Shown: positions 52,142 to 61,232 of the stretch, piece by piece | How positions within the stretch are numbered: the first letter of the stretch is position 1 | Layout: every line of letters begins with the position of its first letter | Source of the DNA: Chitinophaga sp. YR573 | GTDB taxonomy: Bacteria > Bacteroidota > Bacteroidia > Chitinophagales > Chitinophagaceae | Length of the DNA: 64,000 nucleotides | Direction: 5' to 3' | Assembly (NCBI RefSeq): GCF_900110995.1 | Contig: NZ_FOJF01000001.1 | Coordinates: 3,632,803 to 3,696,802, forward strand | The notes under the pieces: model-generated | Databases searched by the model: none | Seen by the model: the letters and a program-made list of their open reading frames with translations, nothing else | What the model was told of the DNA's origin: nothing | Made by a program: the position numbers and the translations under genes

Positions 52142-55100
52142 TTATAATGAAGCCTGTATTCCAAAAGTAAAAACCCTCAATGGCGGTAACGATGCATTTG
52201 AAAGCGTCTCTGGGTCCAGCCCCTTATATGGCGTTATAGTTAGTAAGTTTTGTCCATTAATAAAAACTCTGCACATATTCATTTTTAAACTTGATAGCCA
52301 ACGCGCAGGTAAGTTGTACGATATAGAAACATTTTTAAGCCGCAGATATGAAGCATCTGTCCAATAGGCATCGCTTAGATATTGATTATAAAATGAAAAA
52401 TAATAGTCGAAATCTGAAGCAGCATATCTTTGTACCGGTTTATTATCACCTTCCTTTTGCCATCTATCTAACACAGATCTTTGTTGATTCATTTTGGTGA
52501 ATCCTGGAGGATCTGAATTTTGTGTGTTTTTCCCTAAATGTTTGAAATATTGTAAAAGGAAACTAATATTAAAATTTTTGTAAGTAATTGTATTATTTAG
52601 CCCCCCATAGTATTGAGGATTCGGATTTATCAGCCTTGAATAATTGGCAGGATCTGATCCAGGATCGTTAGTTACTTTATTATCTTTATCTAGGAATTGA
52701 TATATTCCAGTTGTTTTATTTACGCCATTGGTACGATATGCTCTGACGACACTAGATGATTGTCCGATAACATATGCATTAGCGTAAATACTGCTATTTA
52801 AATTTTCAAACTTCGACACCTCGTTTTTGGGCACTGTTAAATTTAGATTTGTAGTCCAAGTGAAATCATTAGCTTTATAATTAATGGTGGTTAGTGATAA
52901 TTCGATCCCGGTATTGGTAATTGTTGCAGGGAGATTTGCGACGAGACCTGCGATAGGCCCTGAAGTCGCTGGAAGTGGTGCAACCACCAACATGTTTGAT
53001 GATGTGTTTTTATAATAATTTATATTGAGTAGTATTCGATCATGAATAAACCCCAGATCTAATCCTACTGATCTCTTTTTTGTTTCTTCCCACTGTAAAT
53101 AAGGATTTGATAGGGTATTAATAGCTAATGACGTACTACCATTATAAGGGACATCAGGGTTATTATTTTGATATAAACTTAAATAATTATAATCACCGAT
53201 CTGGTCATTACCAGTGCTTCCATAACTGGCCTTGAGCTTACCGTAACTTAAAATGGCTTGCTTGTGCTTAAACCAATTTTCGCTCGAAAAAATCCACGCC
53301 GCTCCAACAGCTCCAAAGTTGTGGAATCTATTCTGGCTACCAAATCTGCTACTGCCATCTCTACGACCGGTTAGATTAATAACGTATTTATCCAACCAAT
53401 TATAATTTACTTGGAAGAATGCTGCATTATACTTGTACGTTGATAGGATTGCTGTACCTGGAAATGAAGTAATGGTTTTTGCCGCATTAATGTTCTCTAA
53501 TACAAGGTCACTTGAGTACCCTGAGCCCAAAAGATATTCCCTACTACTATTATTCTGCTGGAGAGTAGCACCTACAACCGCATTTATATTCCCTGAAGCC
53601 AATTTATTGTTATAGGATATCTGAGGTTCTATTATCCATGACTTAATATCATTGTTATTATAATTTGCAGAAGGTGTATTGTATTTCCTATATTCTGGAG
53701 GTCTGGCGCTTTGAGGATATGTTACAATTTCATTTGTTGAAAGATCGGTATATCCAAAACTGGATTTTAATTCCAACCCATTTAGAACCTCATAGGAAAT
53801 TATTGCGTTACTTATAAGGTTCTTTGCTTTATTGAGATATAAGGAAGACAATCCTGCAAGAGGGTTTGGGAAAATTGTACTTATATTCTGTGCGTTATTA
53901 TTTCCCCAGTTTATACTACCATCAGGATTTTTCAGGTTAGGTGTATTGGGAGCAAGAGTCACCGCAGCAGATGTCAAATCCGATGTGGGCAGTTTGTTGT
54001 TATCAATTAGATAGCTACTGGATAAGGTGAATCTAAGCTTTTTGTTATTGGACAGAGCATCTAGGTTAAATCTAAATGCAACTTTTTCATCAGCTAAATT
54101 TGTTGAAAAAACGGTACTTTCCTTATGAATAGAGCTTCCGAAGAGATACTGTACATTATCACTCCCTCCGCTAATACCCATTTGCAGATCTCTGTATTTT
54201 GCATTTTTACCAATTAACTCCTTTTGCCAGTTCGTATTTTTCGTTGTATCCCAGGTACCATTTAGATCATAGTCTGTGGAGCCAACAGTCTGATTATCAT
54301 TTGCAAATGCCTCTCTTCGCATCTCCAGATATTCTTTTGTGTTTAGTAAATCCAGTTTATGCGCAACCTGGCCGAATCCAGTTTGATATGTTACATCAAC
54401 TTTCATTTTCCCACTTTTCCCTCTCTTCGTTGTGATAATAATAGCCCCATTTGCCGCACGAGAGCCATATATAGCTGTAGCATCTGCATCTTTCAATACC
54501 TCTATACTTTCTATATCGGCAGGATTAATATAGCTCAACGGACTCCCAGTAACTGGACCATTTCCGGCTCCATTACCAGAGAGTCCCAATGTATTGCCAA
54601 TATTCGGGAGCAAAGACTGAGCGTATGGAACTCCATCTATCACATAAAATGGGGCACTACCTTTTTGAAGGCTGTTGAGCCCTTGCACAACAATGTTTAC
54701 TCCTCCGCCAGAAAAGCCAGTTGACTGAGTAATTTCTATTCCTGGAATACGACCTACTGCTGCCAGAATTGGGTTATTGACAGGAGAATTTTCCATCTCT
54801 TTTGCAGTTACCTTGGATACGTTTCCAGTTAAAAAACGATTAGTGGTTTTGCTGTAAGCCAAGATTACGGTCTCATCGAGTTGTCCCACATAATTTTTGA
54901 GTTGTATATTTCCTAAGTTGCGCTTACTACCAACAGTAACATCCTTCGTCACAAACGAAATACTCGATATGGTGATCTTTCCTTTAACAGGAACATCCTT
55001 TAAACTAAAATCTCCACTGTTGTTTGATGTAGTACCAGAAGTTGTCCCTTTAATAATTATAGTAGCCCCAGGAATAGGGCTACCTTTTTCATCAGTAACT

Positions 55101-55537
55101 TTACCACTTATGTCAACCAACTTTTCAGTGGTGTCACTGGCGGCATCTACTCGAACATTGTTTGCTTTGGGGTCAGCTACATTGGAATTATCAGATTTCT
55201 TTTTAGTCGTTAATAAAATTGCTTCATCTTCGATCTTCCATTGGATGTCTGTTTTAGAAAATAACGTTTCCATCACCTCCTGGAGAGAGGCATTGAGGAA
55301 CTTTACAGTAACCTTTTTGTTCTGATCAAATTCCTGACCATACCATACAATTTTACCCGTCTGCTTTCGCAATTGGGTAAATAGGTCGGAGAAACTTATA
55401 CTTTTAGAGGTCAGTGTAAACCCTGATGTTCCCCCTGATCGTTGAGCTTGCGCACTGGCAAGCGCTGATGACATAATAATTAACAGGAGCATACATTGCA
55501 TTATAGCCCTGCGACAGGATGTGAATTTTCCGATCAT
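52142..55537 (-). CDS. SusC/RagA TonB-dependent transporter with STN domain
   Basis: 1131 aa. After the signal peptide, residues about 38-110 form an STN (secretin/TonB N) domain ('LTSKSISFSDLFTQLRKQTG'), typical of receptors that signal to a FecR. Next come a carboxypeptidase-regulatory-like domain ('VSGKVTDEKGSPIPGATI' in outline), the plug ('NNPILAAVGRIPGIEI', 'VLKDADATAIYGSRAANGAI') and the beta-barrel with the end 'FTFGIQASL'. It imports an oligosaccharide or peptide. First gene of the uptake operon. The STN domain suggests that the sigma/FecR pair at 57-59 kb belongs to it. Confidence 0.95.
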   Translation of the reverse strand: MIGKFTSCRRAIMQCMLLLIIMSSALASAQAQRSGGTSGFTLTSKSISFSDLFTQLRKQTGKIVWYGQEFDQNKKVTVKFLNASLQEVMETLFSKTDIQWKIEDEAILLTTKKKSDNSNVADPKANNVRVDAASDTTEKLVDISGKVTDEKGSPIPGATIIIKGTTSGTTSNNSGDFSLKDVPVKGKITISSISFVTKDVTVGSKRNLGNIQLKNYVGQLDETVILAYSKTTNRFLTGNVSKVTAKEMENSPVNNPILAAVGRIPGIEITQSTGFSGGGVNIVVQGLNSLQKGSAPFYVIDGVPYAQSLLPNIGNTLGLSGNGAGNGPVTGSPLSYINPADIESIEVLKDADATAIYGSRAANGAIIITTKRGKSGKMKVDVTYQTGFGQVAHKLDLLNTKEYLEMRREAFANDNQTVGSTDYDLNGTWDTTKNTNWQKELIGKNAKYRDLQMGISGGSDNVQYLFGSSIHKESTVFSTNLADEKVAFRFNLDALSNNKKLRFTLSSSYLIDNNKLPTSDLTSAAVTLAPNTPNLKNPDGSINWGNNNAQNISTIFPNPLAGLSSLYLNKAKNLISNAIISYEVLNGLELKSSFGYTDLSTNEIVTYPQSARPPEYRKYNTPSANYNNNDIKSWIIEPQISYNNKLASGNINAVVGATLQQNNSSREYLLGSGYSSDLVLENINAAKTITSFPGTAILSTYKYNAAFFQVNYNWLDKYVINLTGRRDGSSRFGSQNRFHNFGAVGAAWIFSSENWFKHKQAILSYGKLKASYGSTGNDQIGDYNYLSLYQNNNPDVPYNGSTSLAINTLSNPYLQWEETKKRSVGLDLGFIHDRILLNINYYKNTSSNMLVVAPLPATSGPIAGLVANLPATITNTGIELSLTTINYKANDFTWTTNLNLTVPKNEVSKFENLNSSIYANAYVIGQSSSVVRAYRTNGVNKTTGIYQFLDKDNKVTNDPGSDPANYSRLINPNPQYYGGLNNTITYKNFNISFLLQYFKHLGKNTQNSDPPGFTKMNQQRSVLDRWQKEGDNKPVQRYAASDFDYYFSFYNQYLSDAYWTDASYLRLKNVSISYNLPARWLSSLKMNMCRVFINGQNLLTITPYKGLDPETLSNASLPPLRVFTFGIQASL

Positions 55538-55816
55538 ACAGCTGTTTGATTGACAGGATTAGGTAATAAGGTACTTTTCTTTACTTAAAATAATCGGGAG
55601 CTTAGTGATTAAACTGGTTGGTTTTGACACATGACATTATCGAAATTGGTTGATTATTTCCCCATTTAAGTAAAGCATCATATCCATGAGTCAAAAATTA
55701 TCATTTTGTAACACTCAAAATCAAAGTATTTTCAAAAAATAATTTTTTTTCTTTCAACAACGCCGGGCATTACGGAAAATACGACATTGCAACCCAATAA
55801 CAATAAATTAATTATC
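55538..55816. promoter_or_regulatory. divergent promoter region of uptake operon and regulator
   Basis: 279 AT-rich bases between the SusC gene (minus) and the AraC-type gene (plus). No clear -33/-7 pair or palindrome was found. The shared post-FecR sequence is absent here, so if the sigma factor controls SusC it does so through another site. Confidence 0.4.
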
Positions 55817-56794
55817 ATGGAATTTCTTCCATCCTCAACCAAAATTCAGCTCGGAAAGTCTCCCTCAACTTTGCTGGAACATCGTATCCCCATAGCCCAG
55901 GTTGCTACCTTCCAAACGGACGATATCACTATTTTCTCTCAAAGAATTCGGCTCAAGAATTTTAATCTTCAGTTTCATATTATCGATGCAAAGAAGGATA
56001 CTATTATTACTCCCTTCACAAAAGATGATTTGCTCACAGTTCATTATATGTTACGGGGTGATATTGACGCTTATCTGAAAGATGCCGGACTAATGCCTCT
56101 TCAAAGAGGGGAGTATAATATGTTCTGGGTCCCGGGTAATAAGTTTCACGAAGCAAAAGTTCTAGCTGGGCAGTATTGGAGTTTTCATATTGATCTGCAG
56201 CCCCATAGTATTCCCTGGCTGAGCCGGGATCTGGCATTCTTTAGTAAAATTCTTTCCTCGATGCAGCAAACCGGAGGAACAATCAATTCAGTTCCTTATC
56301 AAATTGAGTCGTTCGAGAAAGTAGTGATACTGAAAATTCTTTCTTATAAGGAGACTGGCGGGGATGCCCGTAAGTATCTGGATAATCTGGTTAACAACTT
56401 GTTTTTTACATTTCTTGATAAGTATCTGATTCCTATAATTCGACAACTTGCTGATGGAAGGATATCAGATAGTGATCTAGCCAATATTTTTGCTTTGATC
56501 GGACATATGGAGGTCAATATTGGGCAATCACATAATTTGCAAGGGATTGCCTCCAAGTTTCATCTTTCAATGGATACATTAGATTCCAGCTTTGAATTTC
56601 TTTTGGGGACACCTGCCGAGAAATATTACCATAACAAGCGGATGATGCGGGCGTTTGTATTGCTCGGTACATCAAATATGAGTATTGAAGGGATAGCTAT
56701 CCATCTTGGATACAAAGATCATGAATTGTTTGAAAAGGACTTTTTTCAGTACTTTAGCAAGACATGTTCAGAAATTCAAGTGGAAGTGGAGTAG
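55817..56794 (+). CDS. AraC-family regulator, divergent from SusC
   Basis: 325 aa from the ATG at 55817. A cupin-like N-terminal half ('LTVHYMLRGDIDAYLKDAGL', 'GEYNMFWVPGNKFHEAKV') is followed by an AraC HTH pair ('LQGIASKFHLSMDTLDSSF', 'SIEGIAIHLGYKDHELFEKD'). The expected ligand is a breakdown product of the imported material; it should control the divergent uptake operon. Confidence 0.8.
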   Translation: MEFLPSSTKIQLGKSPSTLLEHRIPIAQVATFQTDDITIFSQRIRLKNFNLQFHIIDAKKDTIITPFTKDDLLTVHYMLRGDIDAYLKDAGLMPLQRGEYNMFWVPGNKFHEAKVLAGQYWSFHIDLQPHSIPWLSRDLAFFSKILSSMQQTGGTINSVPYQIESFEKVVILKILSYKETGGDARKYLDNLVNNLFFTFLDKYLIPIIRQLADGRISDSDLANIFALIGHMEVNIGQSHNLQGIASKFHLSMDTLDSSFEFLLGTPAEKYYHNKRMMRAFVLLGTSNMSIEGIAIHLGYKDHELFEKDFFQYFSKTCSEIQVEVE

Positions 56795-57145
56795 TCATGA
56801 CTGAAATATCGTAGGATTTACGCAATTTTTTAAATGAATATATTTAACTTTGCTTCATCAGAATCAGGTTTTGATAAGGCCAGACATTGTAAAACAGCTT
56901 AATTTGTTCTTCTGTATATCTACTGCGGGGTTATGAACAAAACGATAAACACCAGATCTGGCTTTTGATTTCTTCTATTTATGTTTTCCCTTAAGCACTA
57001 TTACAACAACAACTGAACAAGGGAATGATTCAATCGGGGACTGGCTATTGATCTCCATTTTACAACGTGTCAACCGTCACAGGATTGGTTATGCTTTGGT
57101 GTGAGTTTTTAAACATTACCAACCAGGTAGTATTATTATCTTATT
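56795..57145. other. intergenic region upstream of ECF sigma
   Basis: 351 bases; no gene seen. A -7-like TAACTTTG lies at 56845-56852 but without a good -33 partner. Nothing else stands out. Confidence 0.35.
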
Positions 57146-57730
57146 ATGTCAGAAGATAACGATCAGATATTATTAACAAGGCTAAGACTTGGGGATGAAT
57201 CTGCATTTAAGGAGATTTATTCTAAGTATTTTGGAAATCTGGTATTCGAAGCATTTCATCATTTGCGCGATATCAGTGCCGCCAAAGACGTAGTACAAGA
57301 TCTGTTTACGAACCTTTGGGCGACTCGCCACTTACATAACCTCAGCGGGAAGGACAAGGAAGATGTCAAGCTTAAAGCCTATCTAAAGGTTTCGGTAAGA
57401 TACAGCTGCGGAAAGATTGCCATTAAGAAACAAAAAGAGCGAGGCTCGATGGTGCAATATGTGAATGAAAGTTTATACCAAAATGATGGTCAGGATGCTA
57501 AAGCACAGGAACTTGAGGAAATTGATAATCAAATCAGAAGTTTCATCAACGAGCTTCCTGCCAAACGAAGGGAAATAGTAATTGATGTATATCTACAGGA
57601 AGTTAAAATTAAAGAAGTCGCCAGAAAAAACGGTATAACCACCGGAACAGTTCGTAATTCTCTACACCGTGGACTTGAAACAATCAGGCAAAAATTTGCC
57701 GGTAAAATTAACCCTCATGGAACAATATAA
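57146..57730 (+). CDS. ECF sigma factor
   Basis: 194 aa. Region 2: 'FKEIYSKYFGNLVFEAFHHL' then 'AAKDVVQDLFTNLWA'; region 4: 'QEVKIKEVARKNGITTGTVR'. The FecR gene starts 14 bases inside its end. Probable partner of the STN-type SusC two genes away. Confidence 0.92.
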   Translation: MSEDNDQILLTRLRLGDESAFKEIYSKYFGNLVFEAFHHLRDISAAKDVVQDLFTNLWATRHLHNLSGKDKEDVKLKAYLKVSVRYSCGKIAIKKQKERGSMVQYVNESLYQNDGQDAKAQELEEIDNQIRSFINELPAKRREIVIDVYLQEVKIKEVARKNGITTGTVRNSLHRGLETIRQKFAGKINPHGTI

Positions 57731-58856
57731 CCAATCATATACCGACTATATAAGGGGCCTTACAGTTGACTATCTTACCAGCACAATTGAAGAAGGTGAA
57801 CTGGAGACTTTGAGAAAGGAGGTTAAAGATAACCCCGAAGCTCAATTGGCCTTTAAGGAAACCCTTGTTGAATATAACCGGCCGGAAGTTCAGGAATTTT
57901 TTAGGCATATTGAAGTTCACAATCAGTTACCAGAAAGCCTACAATCTGAAATCTTTCCTGAAAAGAAGAAAAGAGGAAGGACCAGATATCTGCTCCTGTC
58001 ACTAGCTGCAGCCGCACTGGTTATTGCCTTTTCGTTTGTATGGTATCCGGTTTTATTTCATATCAGCTCCCCAAAACAGGTGGCAAGCCAGATTATTTTG
58101 AAAATTGCGGATGGAAAAAGTATTTCCTTGTCCTCAGGCGACAAGAAGATCCAGGCAGGAGGAACCACTCTTTTTAATCAGGATAGCTCCCTTTCCTATA
58201 CTACTACTAATACGTCCGAAGAGGTAACTGGAATGAATACCTTAACCGTACCAGCCGGAATGGATTATAAAATAAGTCTATCTGATGGATCGAAGGTATG
58301 GCTAAACTCTGCTACGACTCTTTCATTTCCCTTTAAGTTCACTGATAAAAGAGTTATTTCTGTTTCCGGGGAAGCATTTATCGAAGTTGCCCCAGACGCA
58401 GATCGTCCTTTTACTGTGAATCTACCATCAGGCAGATCCATTGAGGTCCTTGGTACCAGTTTTAACATTAATTCTTACGAGCATACTAATACCCATATTT
58501 CCGTGGTGACCGGAAGCGTCAAAGTTAAGGCTGATGGTCATACTCTGAATCTTAAACAGGGCTATGAGGCAATAGCTGACGGATCAGCGCTAAAAATGGC
58601 TTCTTTTGATGCCTCAGATGTACTCGCCTGGAGAGAAGGAAAGTATTATTTTAACATGACCCCACTTTCAGAGGTTTGTAAAGTGATCTCTCGGTGGTAC
58701 GGCGTGCAGGTGATTATGGATAATCCAGCTTCAGGAGCGAAACTTTTTACGGGTAATCTTAACAAGAGTTTTCCTTTAACTGTTTTCTTAAACAGAACCC
58801 AAAGTGTCATTGGTATTGATTATTATATCAAAGACAATACTATTCATATTAAGTAA
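57717..58856 (+). CDS. FecR-family anti-sigma factor
   Basis: 379 aa from the ATG at 57717. Cytoplasmic N-terminal part, membrane helix near residues 95-117 ('LLLSLAAAALVIAFSFVW'), FecR domain ('LSDGSKVWLNSATTLSFPFK', 'SIEVLGTSFNINSYE') and DUF4974-like end ('MTPLSEVCKVISRWYGVQVI'). Followed by the shared post-FecR sequence, a large inverted repeat and a terminator, but no SusC gene. Confidence 0.92.
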   Translation: MEQYNQSYTDYIRGLTVDYLTSTIEEGELETLRKEVKDNPEAQLAFKETLVEYNRPEVQEFFRHIEVHNQLPESLQSEIFPEKKKRGRTRYLLLSLAAAALVIAFSFVWYPVLFHISSPKQVASQIILKIADGKSISLSSGDKKIQAGGTTLFNQDSSLSYTTTNTSEEVTGMNTLTVPAGMDYKISLSDGSKVWLNSATTLSFPFKFTDKRVISVSGEAFIEVAPDADRPFTVNLPSGRSIEVLGTSFNINSYEHTNTHISVVTGSVKVKADGHTLNLKQGYEAIADGSALKMASFDASDVLAWREGKYYFNMTPLSEVCKVISRWYGVQVIMDNPASGAKLFTGNLNKSFPLTVFLNRTQSVIGIDYYIKDNTIHIK

Positions 58857-58889
58857 TTCCTGTTTATTCCTAATAAATTACACCTCTCT

Positions 58890-58940
58890 TAAAAAATAAT
58901 TCAAAAACCTTTCACCCTTTTTCCCATTTTGAACGTCAGT
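58890..58940 (+). promoter_or_regulatory. conserved post-FecR sequence, candidate ECF promoter (copy 2)
   Basis: Matches copy 1 at 38724 over about 50 bases with few differences (ttcaaaa, cctttcaccc, ccattttga, cgtc). Here no gene follows within reach: the next 330 bases hold an inverted repeat and two hairpins. It may make a short untranslated RNA or be the scar of a lost receptor gene. Confidence 0.55.
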
Positions 58941-58995
58941 TGTAAGTAACGGGTAGTAGTTCTCTCCAAAGAATAATTACTCGTTACTTACAACT
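58938..58995 (+). repeat. 14-base inverted repeat after the candidate ECF promoter
   Basis: AGTTGTAAGTAACG (58938-58951) and CGTTACTTACAACT (58982-58995) are perfect arms with a 30-base loop. The first arm begins where the transcript from the candidate promoter would begin. No U tail follows, so this is not a standard terminator. Confidence 0.6.
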
Positions 58996-59056
58996 CATTT
59001 TAAATAAATGTATTTACGACGCTTTTTTTTAATAAAAGGTACAATGGATGAGTATC

Positions 59057-59085
59057 CCCTGGCAACGACAGGTTGCCAGGGTTTT
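59057..59085 (+). terminator. rho-independent terminator
   Basis: Stem CCCTGGCAAC/GTTGCCAGGG (59057-59066 with 59072-59081), 5-base loop, then TTTT. It lies inside a 73-codon reading frame (59048-59269), which I therefore reject. Confidence 0.85.
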
Positions 59086-59196
59086 ATTGATGATTGCCAA
59101 TACAAATACCAACCATAGCTATAACTACCCCGATGAGATTTACATTAGGACGGGGGACATTTATTCACAGGGTTATTTACAATTAAACAGCAACTG

Positions 59197-59229
59197 TAAG
59201 GAACTATTCCCCCACGGAATAGTTCCTTA
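59197..59229. terminator. hairpin, possible terminator
   Basis: Perfect stem of 14 (59197-59210 with 59216-59229), loop CCCAC, followed by a pyrimidine-rich stretch. Directly precedes the membrane protein gene and could also shape its leader. Confidence 0.6.
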
Positions 59230-59265
59230 CCTATTTCAATTTCATTTTAAAATTAAGAATAATCA

Positions 59266-59769
59266 ATGATGGTTTGCATAGTCTGGAGACGGCTAATAAT
59301 TGCAATAATTGTCATTTACATTATTTGCTGCTCGTCTATTTGTATAGCCGCAATTATTTTAAATCTCACCTCTTCTTTAGGATTGGGTGATGGCTTTAGC
59401 CATTCAGAAATTTTGGAGTTAGTGGAAAATAGCATTATAATGACGATTATAATATTAATAATGTCATTTATATTTCTACGTAAAAAAGTTGAACGGATGA
59501 TCTCAAATAAGAAGAGGAAAAACGTTTGGATGATTTTAGGAATGCACTTTTTGATATTAGGGACATTATTGGCCGTCCTCTATGTTTATACACGCCTTGT
59601 TTCATTTTCCCTTGTATGTATTTTTGAATTTTCTGTTCTGGTTGGATTATCGCGGTTACTGGTATCATTAGAGCAAATTTTTTATCTTGAATTATTTCTG
59701 AATATAACCGGTACAAAACACAAGGGATTAGTAATTACTAAACGGCAAATTGTATTTCTGTGGATGTGA
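59266..59769 (+). CDS. small polytopic membrane protein
   Basis: 167 aa with four hydrophobic segments ('IIAIIVIYIICCSSICIAAI', 'SIIMTIIILIMSFIFL', 'MILGMHFLILGTLLAVLYVY', 'LVCIFEFSVLVGLSRLLV'). No family recognised. It stands alone between the cargo block and the packaging genes; possible superinfection-exclusion or transport role cannot be shown. Confidence 0.55.
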   Translation: MMVCIVWRRLIIAIIVIYIICCSSICIAAIILNLTSSLGLGDGFSHSEILELVENSIIMTIIILIMSFIFLRKKVERMISNKKRKNVWMILGMHFLILGTLLAVLYVYTRLVSFSLVCIFEFSVLVGLSRLLVSLEQIFYLELFLNITGTKHKGLVITKRQIVFLWM

Positions 59770-59929
59770 ATTTTTAATACTCCTCTGATTTATATTATTT
59801 TTTCAATTTAAATAGCATTCAACCCCTAGTTGATTATAATTCACCCTCTCAGCATAAACATTATTCTATAACTTTGTAAATGTCCGCGAGTTAATCCCCC
59901 TGATTATATTAACATAACTCGTGAGACTG

Positions 59930-60280
59930 ATGAGTGCTGTTGTTTTACAGAAATTACAGAAAGAATTTGAAAACAGGCTCCAAAAAGCAATTGCCTATTA
60001 TAGTATATTATCGGCATTCAATAGCCTGAACCTTCAAACCAGAGAAATAGAGGTATTGGCTTTTGCCGCGACCCGTGGAACGATTACGCCAGCAAGTGCA
60101 CGCAGAGAATTTGTTCGGATATTTGATTCTTCACTGGCTACGCTGGAAAATGTAAAATGCCGGCTCATTAAAAAGGGGCTGCTGCAAAAGCATGGAGAAA
60201 TGTATCGCGTTAACCCCAGTATTGCCCCTGATTTTTCAGGTGGAGTGATCATGCAGATTAACCTTTCTTCCTTAACATGA
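59930..60280 (+). CDS. small HTH-like protein
   Basis: 116 aa from the ATG at 59930. A helical start is followed by 'LNLQTREIEVLAFAATRGTI' and 'LENVKCRLIKKGLLQKHGEM', reminiscent of a winged helix. It overlaps the start of the next gene by four bases (ATGA). In phages, small DNA-binding proteins just before the terminase are often regulators or small terminase subunits. Confidence 0.6.
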   Translation: MSAVVLQKLQKEFENRLQKAIAYYSILSAFNSLNLQTREIEVLAFAATRGTITPASARREFVRIFDSSLATLENVKCRLIKKGLLQKHGEMYRVNPSIAPDFSGGVIMQINLSSLT

Positions 60281-60645
60281 ATGATATCTCTGTTACAAGC
60301 GGAGATATAATCTCCAATCTGATAGCCCTGACAGCGGATAATTGTAAGTCGCCTATTCCGCTAGTCGATAAAATCATCAAATATCAATTTAAAGCAGTTA
60401 GCCAGGCAACTGCTGCCCATTGCACCGTTGAAATATCCGGGGTAGGGTACCTGTATTGTTCCGATAAGAAAATTGTAAAGAAGCTCATCAGAGCCAGGGC
60501 AATATTGCATTGCTATCTGGCCAAGTTGGCCAAGGATCTTTCTGAGAAAAAAAGATATAGCCTGGTAAAAAGAATTGAAAGTATTGAGCAGCTAATAGAA
60601 AGATATGAAAGTAGACTGGAAAGGACTCACGCAAGGAATATATAA
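60277..60645 (+). CDS. phage hypothetical protein, possibly HU-like
   Basis: 122 aa. 'LVDKIIKYQFKAVSQATAAH' followed by 'TVEISGVGYLYCSDKK' faintly resembles the HU/IHF body and its beta arm; the rest is a basic helix ('LVKRIESIEQLIERYESRL'). Overlaps the next gene by 41 bases, a gene packing usual in phages. Confidence 0.55.
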   Translation: MNDISVTSGDIISNLIALTADNCKSPIPLVDKIIKYQFKAVSQATAAHCTVEISGVGYLYCSDKKIVKKLIRARAILHCYLAKLAKDLSEKKRYSLVKRIESIEQLIERYESRLERTHARNI

Positions 60646-60922
60646 CGCTGTATTAGGTAAACAATGGATTAAAGATCTGGCGGCTTATAGAATGAATACC
60701 TATTGCTCTCCTTGTGAATTCAACTCAAAAAACGCGATAGCATTGTCAGGTTACACCACTATCAGACCCGATCACCATTGTACTAGGTGCGGATGTAATC
60801 TGGAATGGAAAACCCATCAGCTCTCCAGCTCATGTCCGGTAAGTAAATGGCAGGCAGAAGTTAGCCAGGAACAGGCGAACGAGATTACTAAACAGTTAAG
60901 CAATGGCGCAAAAGAAGAATAG
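60605..60922 (+). CDS. zinc-binding phage protein
   Basis: 105 aa. Cysteines are arranged as CxxC ('YCSPCEF'), then CxxCxC ('HHCTRCGCNLEW') and Cys in 'SSSCPVSKW', so a structural zinc site is likely. It overlaps both neighbours. The family is common in Bacteroidota phage packaging clusters by my memory, but has no assigned function. Confidence 0.65.
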   Translation: MKVDWKGLTQGIYNAVLGKQWIKDLAAYRMNTYCSPCEFNSKNAIALSGYTTIRPDHHCTRCGCNLEWKTHQLSSSCPVSKWQAEVSQEQANEITKQLSNGAKEE

Positions 60923-61226
60923 TTTTATTACCGATGATCTGGACTGGGCAGAATCCCAGCTGGCATCCTGGAAAGCATATGTGGAATCTAACCCGCTGCA
61001 TCAGTTAAAAGATAGGATTGAATGGAAGCCGACATCGCGAGGCGGAACAATACCCATGGTGATCAGCAGCATTGAGCAGCAAGGAAAGTTCCTTCAGGAA
61101 ACGATGAAGAATTACCTGTCTCTCCTGGAGGTCGTAGATAGGCTCAGGGAGAAAGAAGAAACAAAAAAAGAAGCCAGAGGCAGCTCTATTGTTCCAGGAA
61201 GGATGAGAAAAATGGAATCCCCATAG
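60903..61226 (+). CDS. candidate terminase small subunit
   Basis: 107 aa: helical ('DDLDWAESQLASWKAYVES', 'QQGKFLQETMKNYLSLLEVV') with a basic tail. Its size, helical make-up and place before the large subunit suit a small terminase subunit; the sequence alone does not prove it. The start overlaps the zinc protein gene by 20 bases. Confidence 0.5.
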   Translation: MAQKKNSFITDDLDWAESQLASWKAYVESNPLHQLKDRIEWKPTSRGGTIPMVISSIEQQGKFLQETMKNYLSLLEVVDRLREKEETKKEARGSSIVPGRMRKMESP

Positions 61227-61232
61227 TATGAA

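Noticed and set aside
37051..58856. The two sigma/FecR pairs as a recent duplication that inserted the cargo by recombination
   Set aside because: The protein sequences of the pairs are clearly diverged; only the ~50-base post-FecR sequence is alike, which is better explained by shared promoter function.
59048..59269. 73-codon reading frame after the second FecR
   Set aside because: A strong rho-independent terminator and another 14-base hairpin lie inside it, and the product has no plausible protein features.
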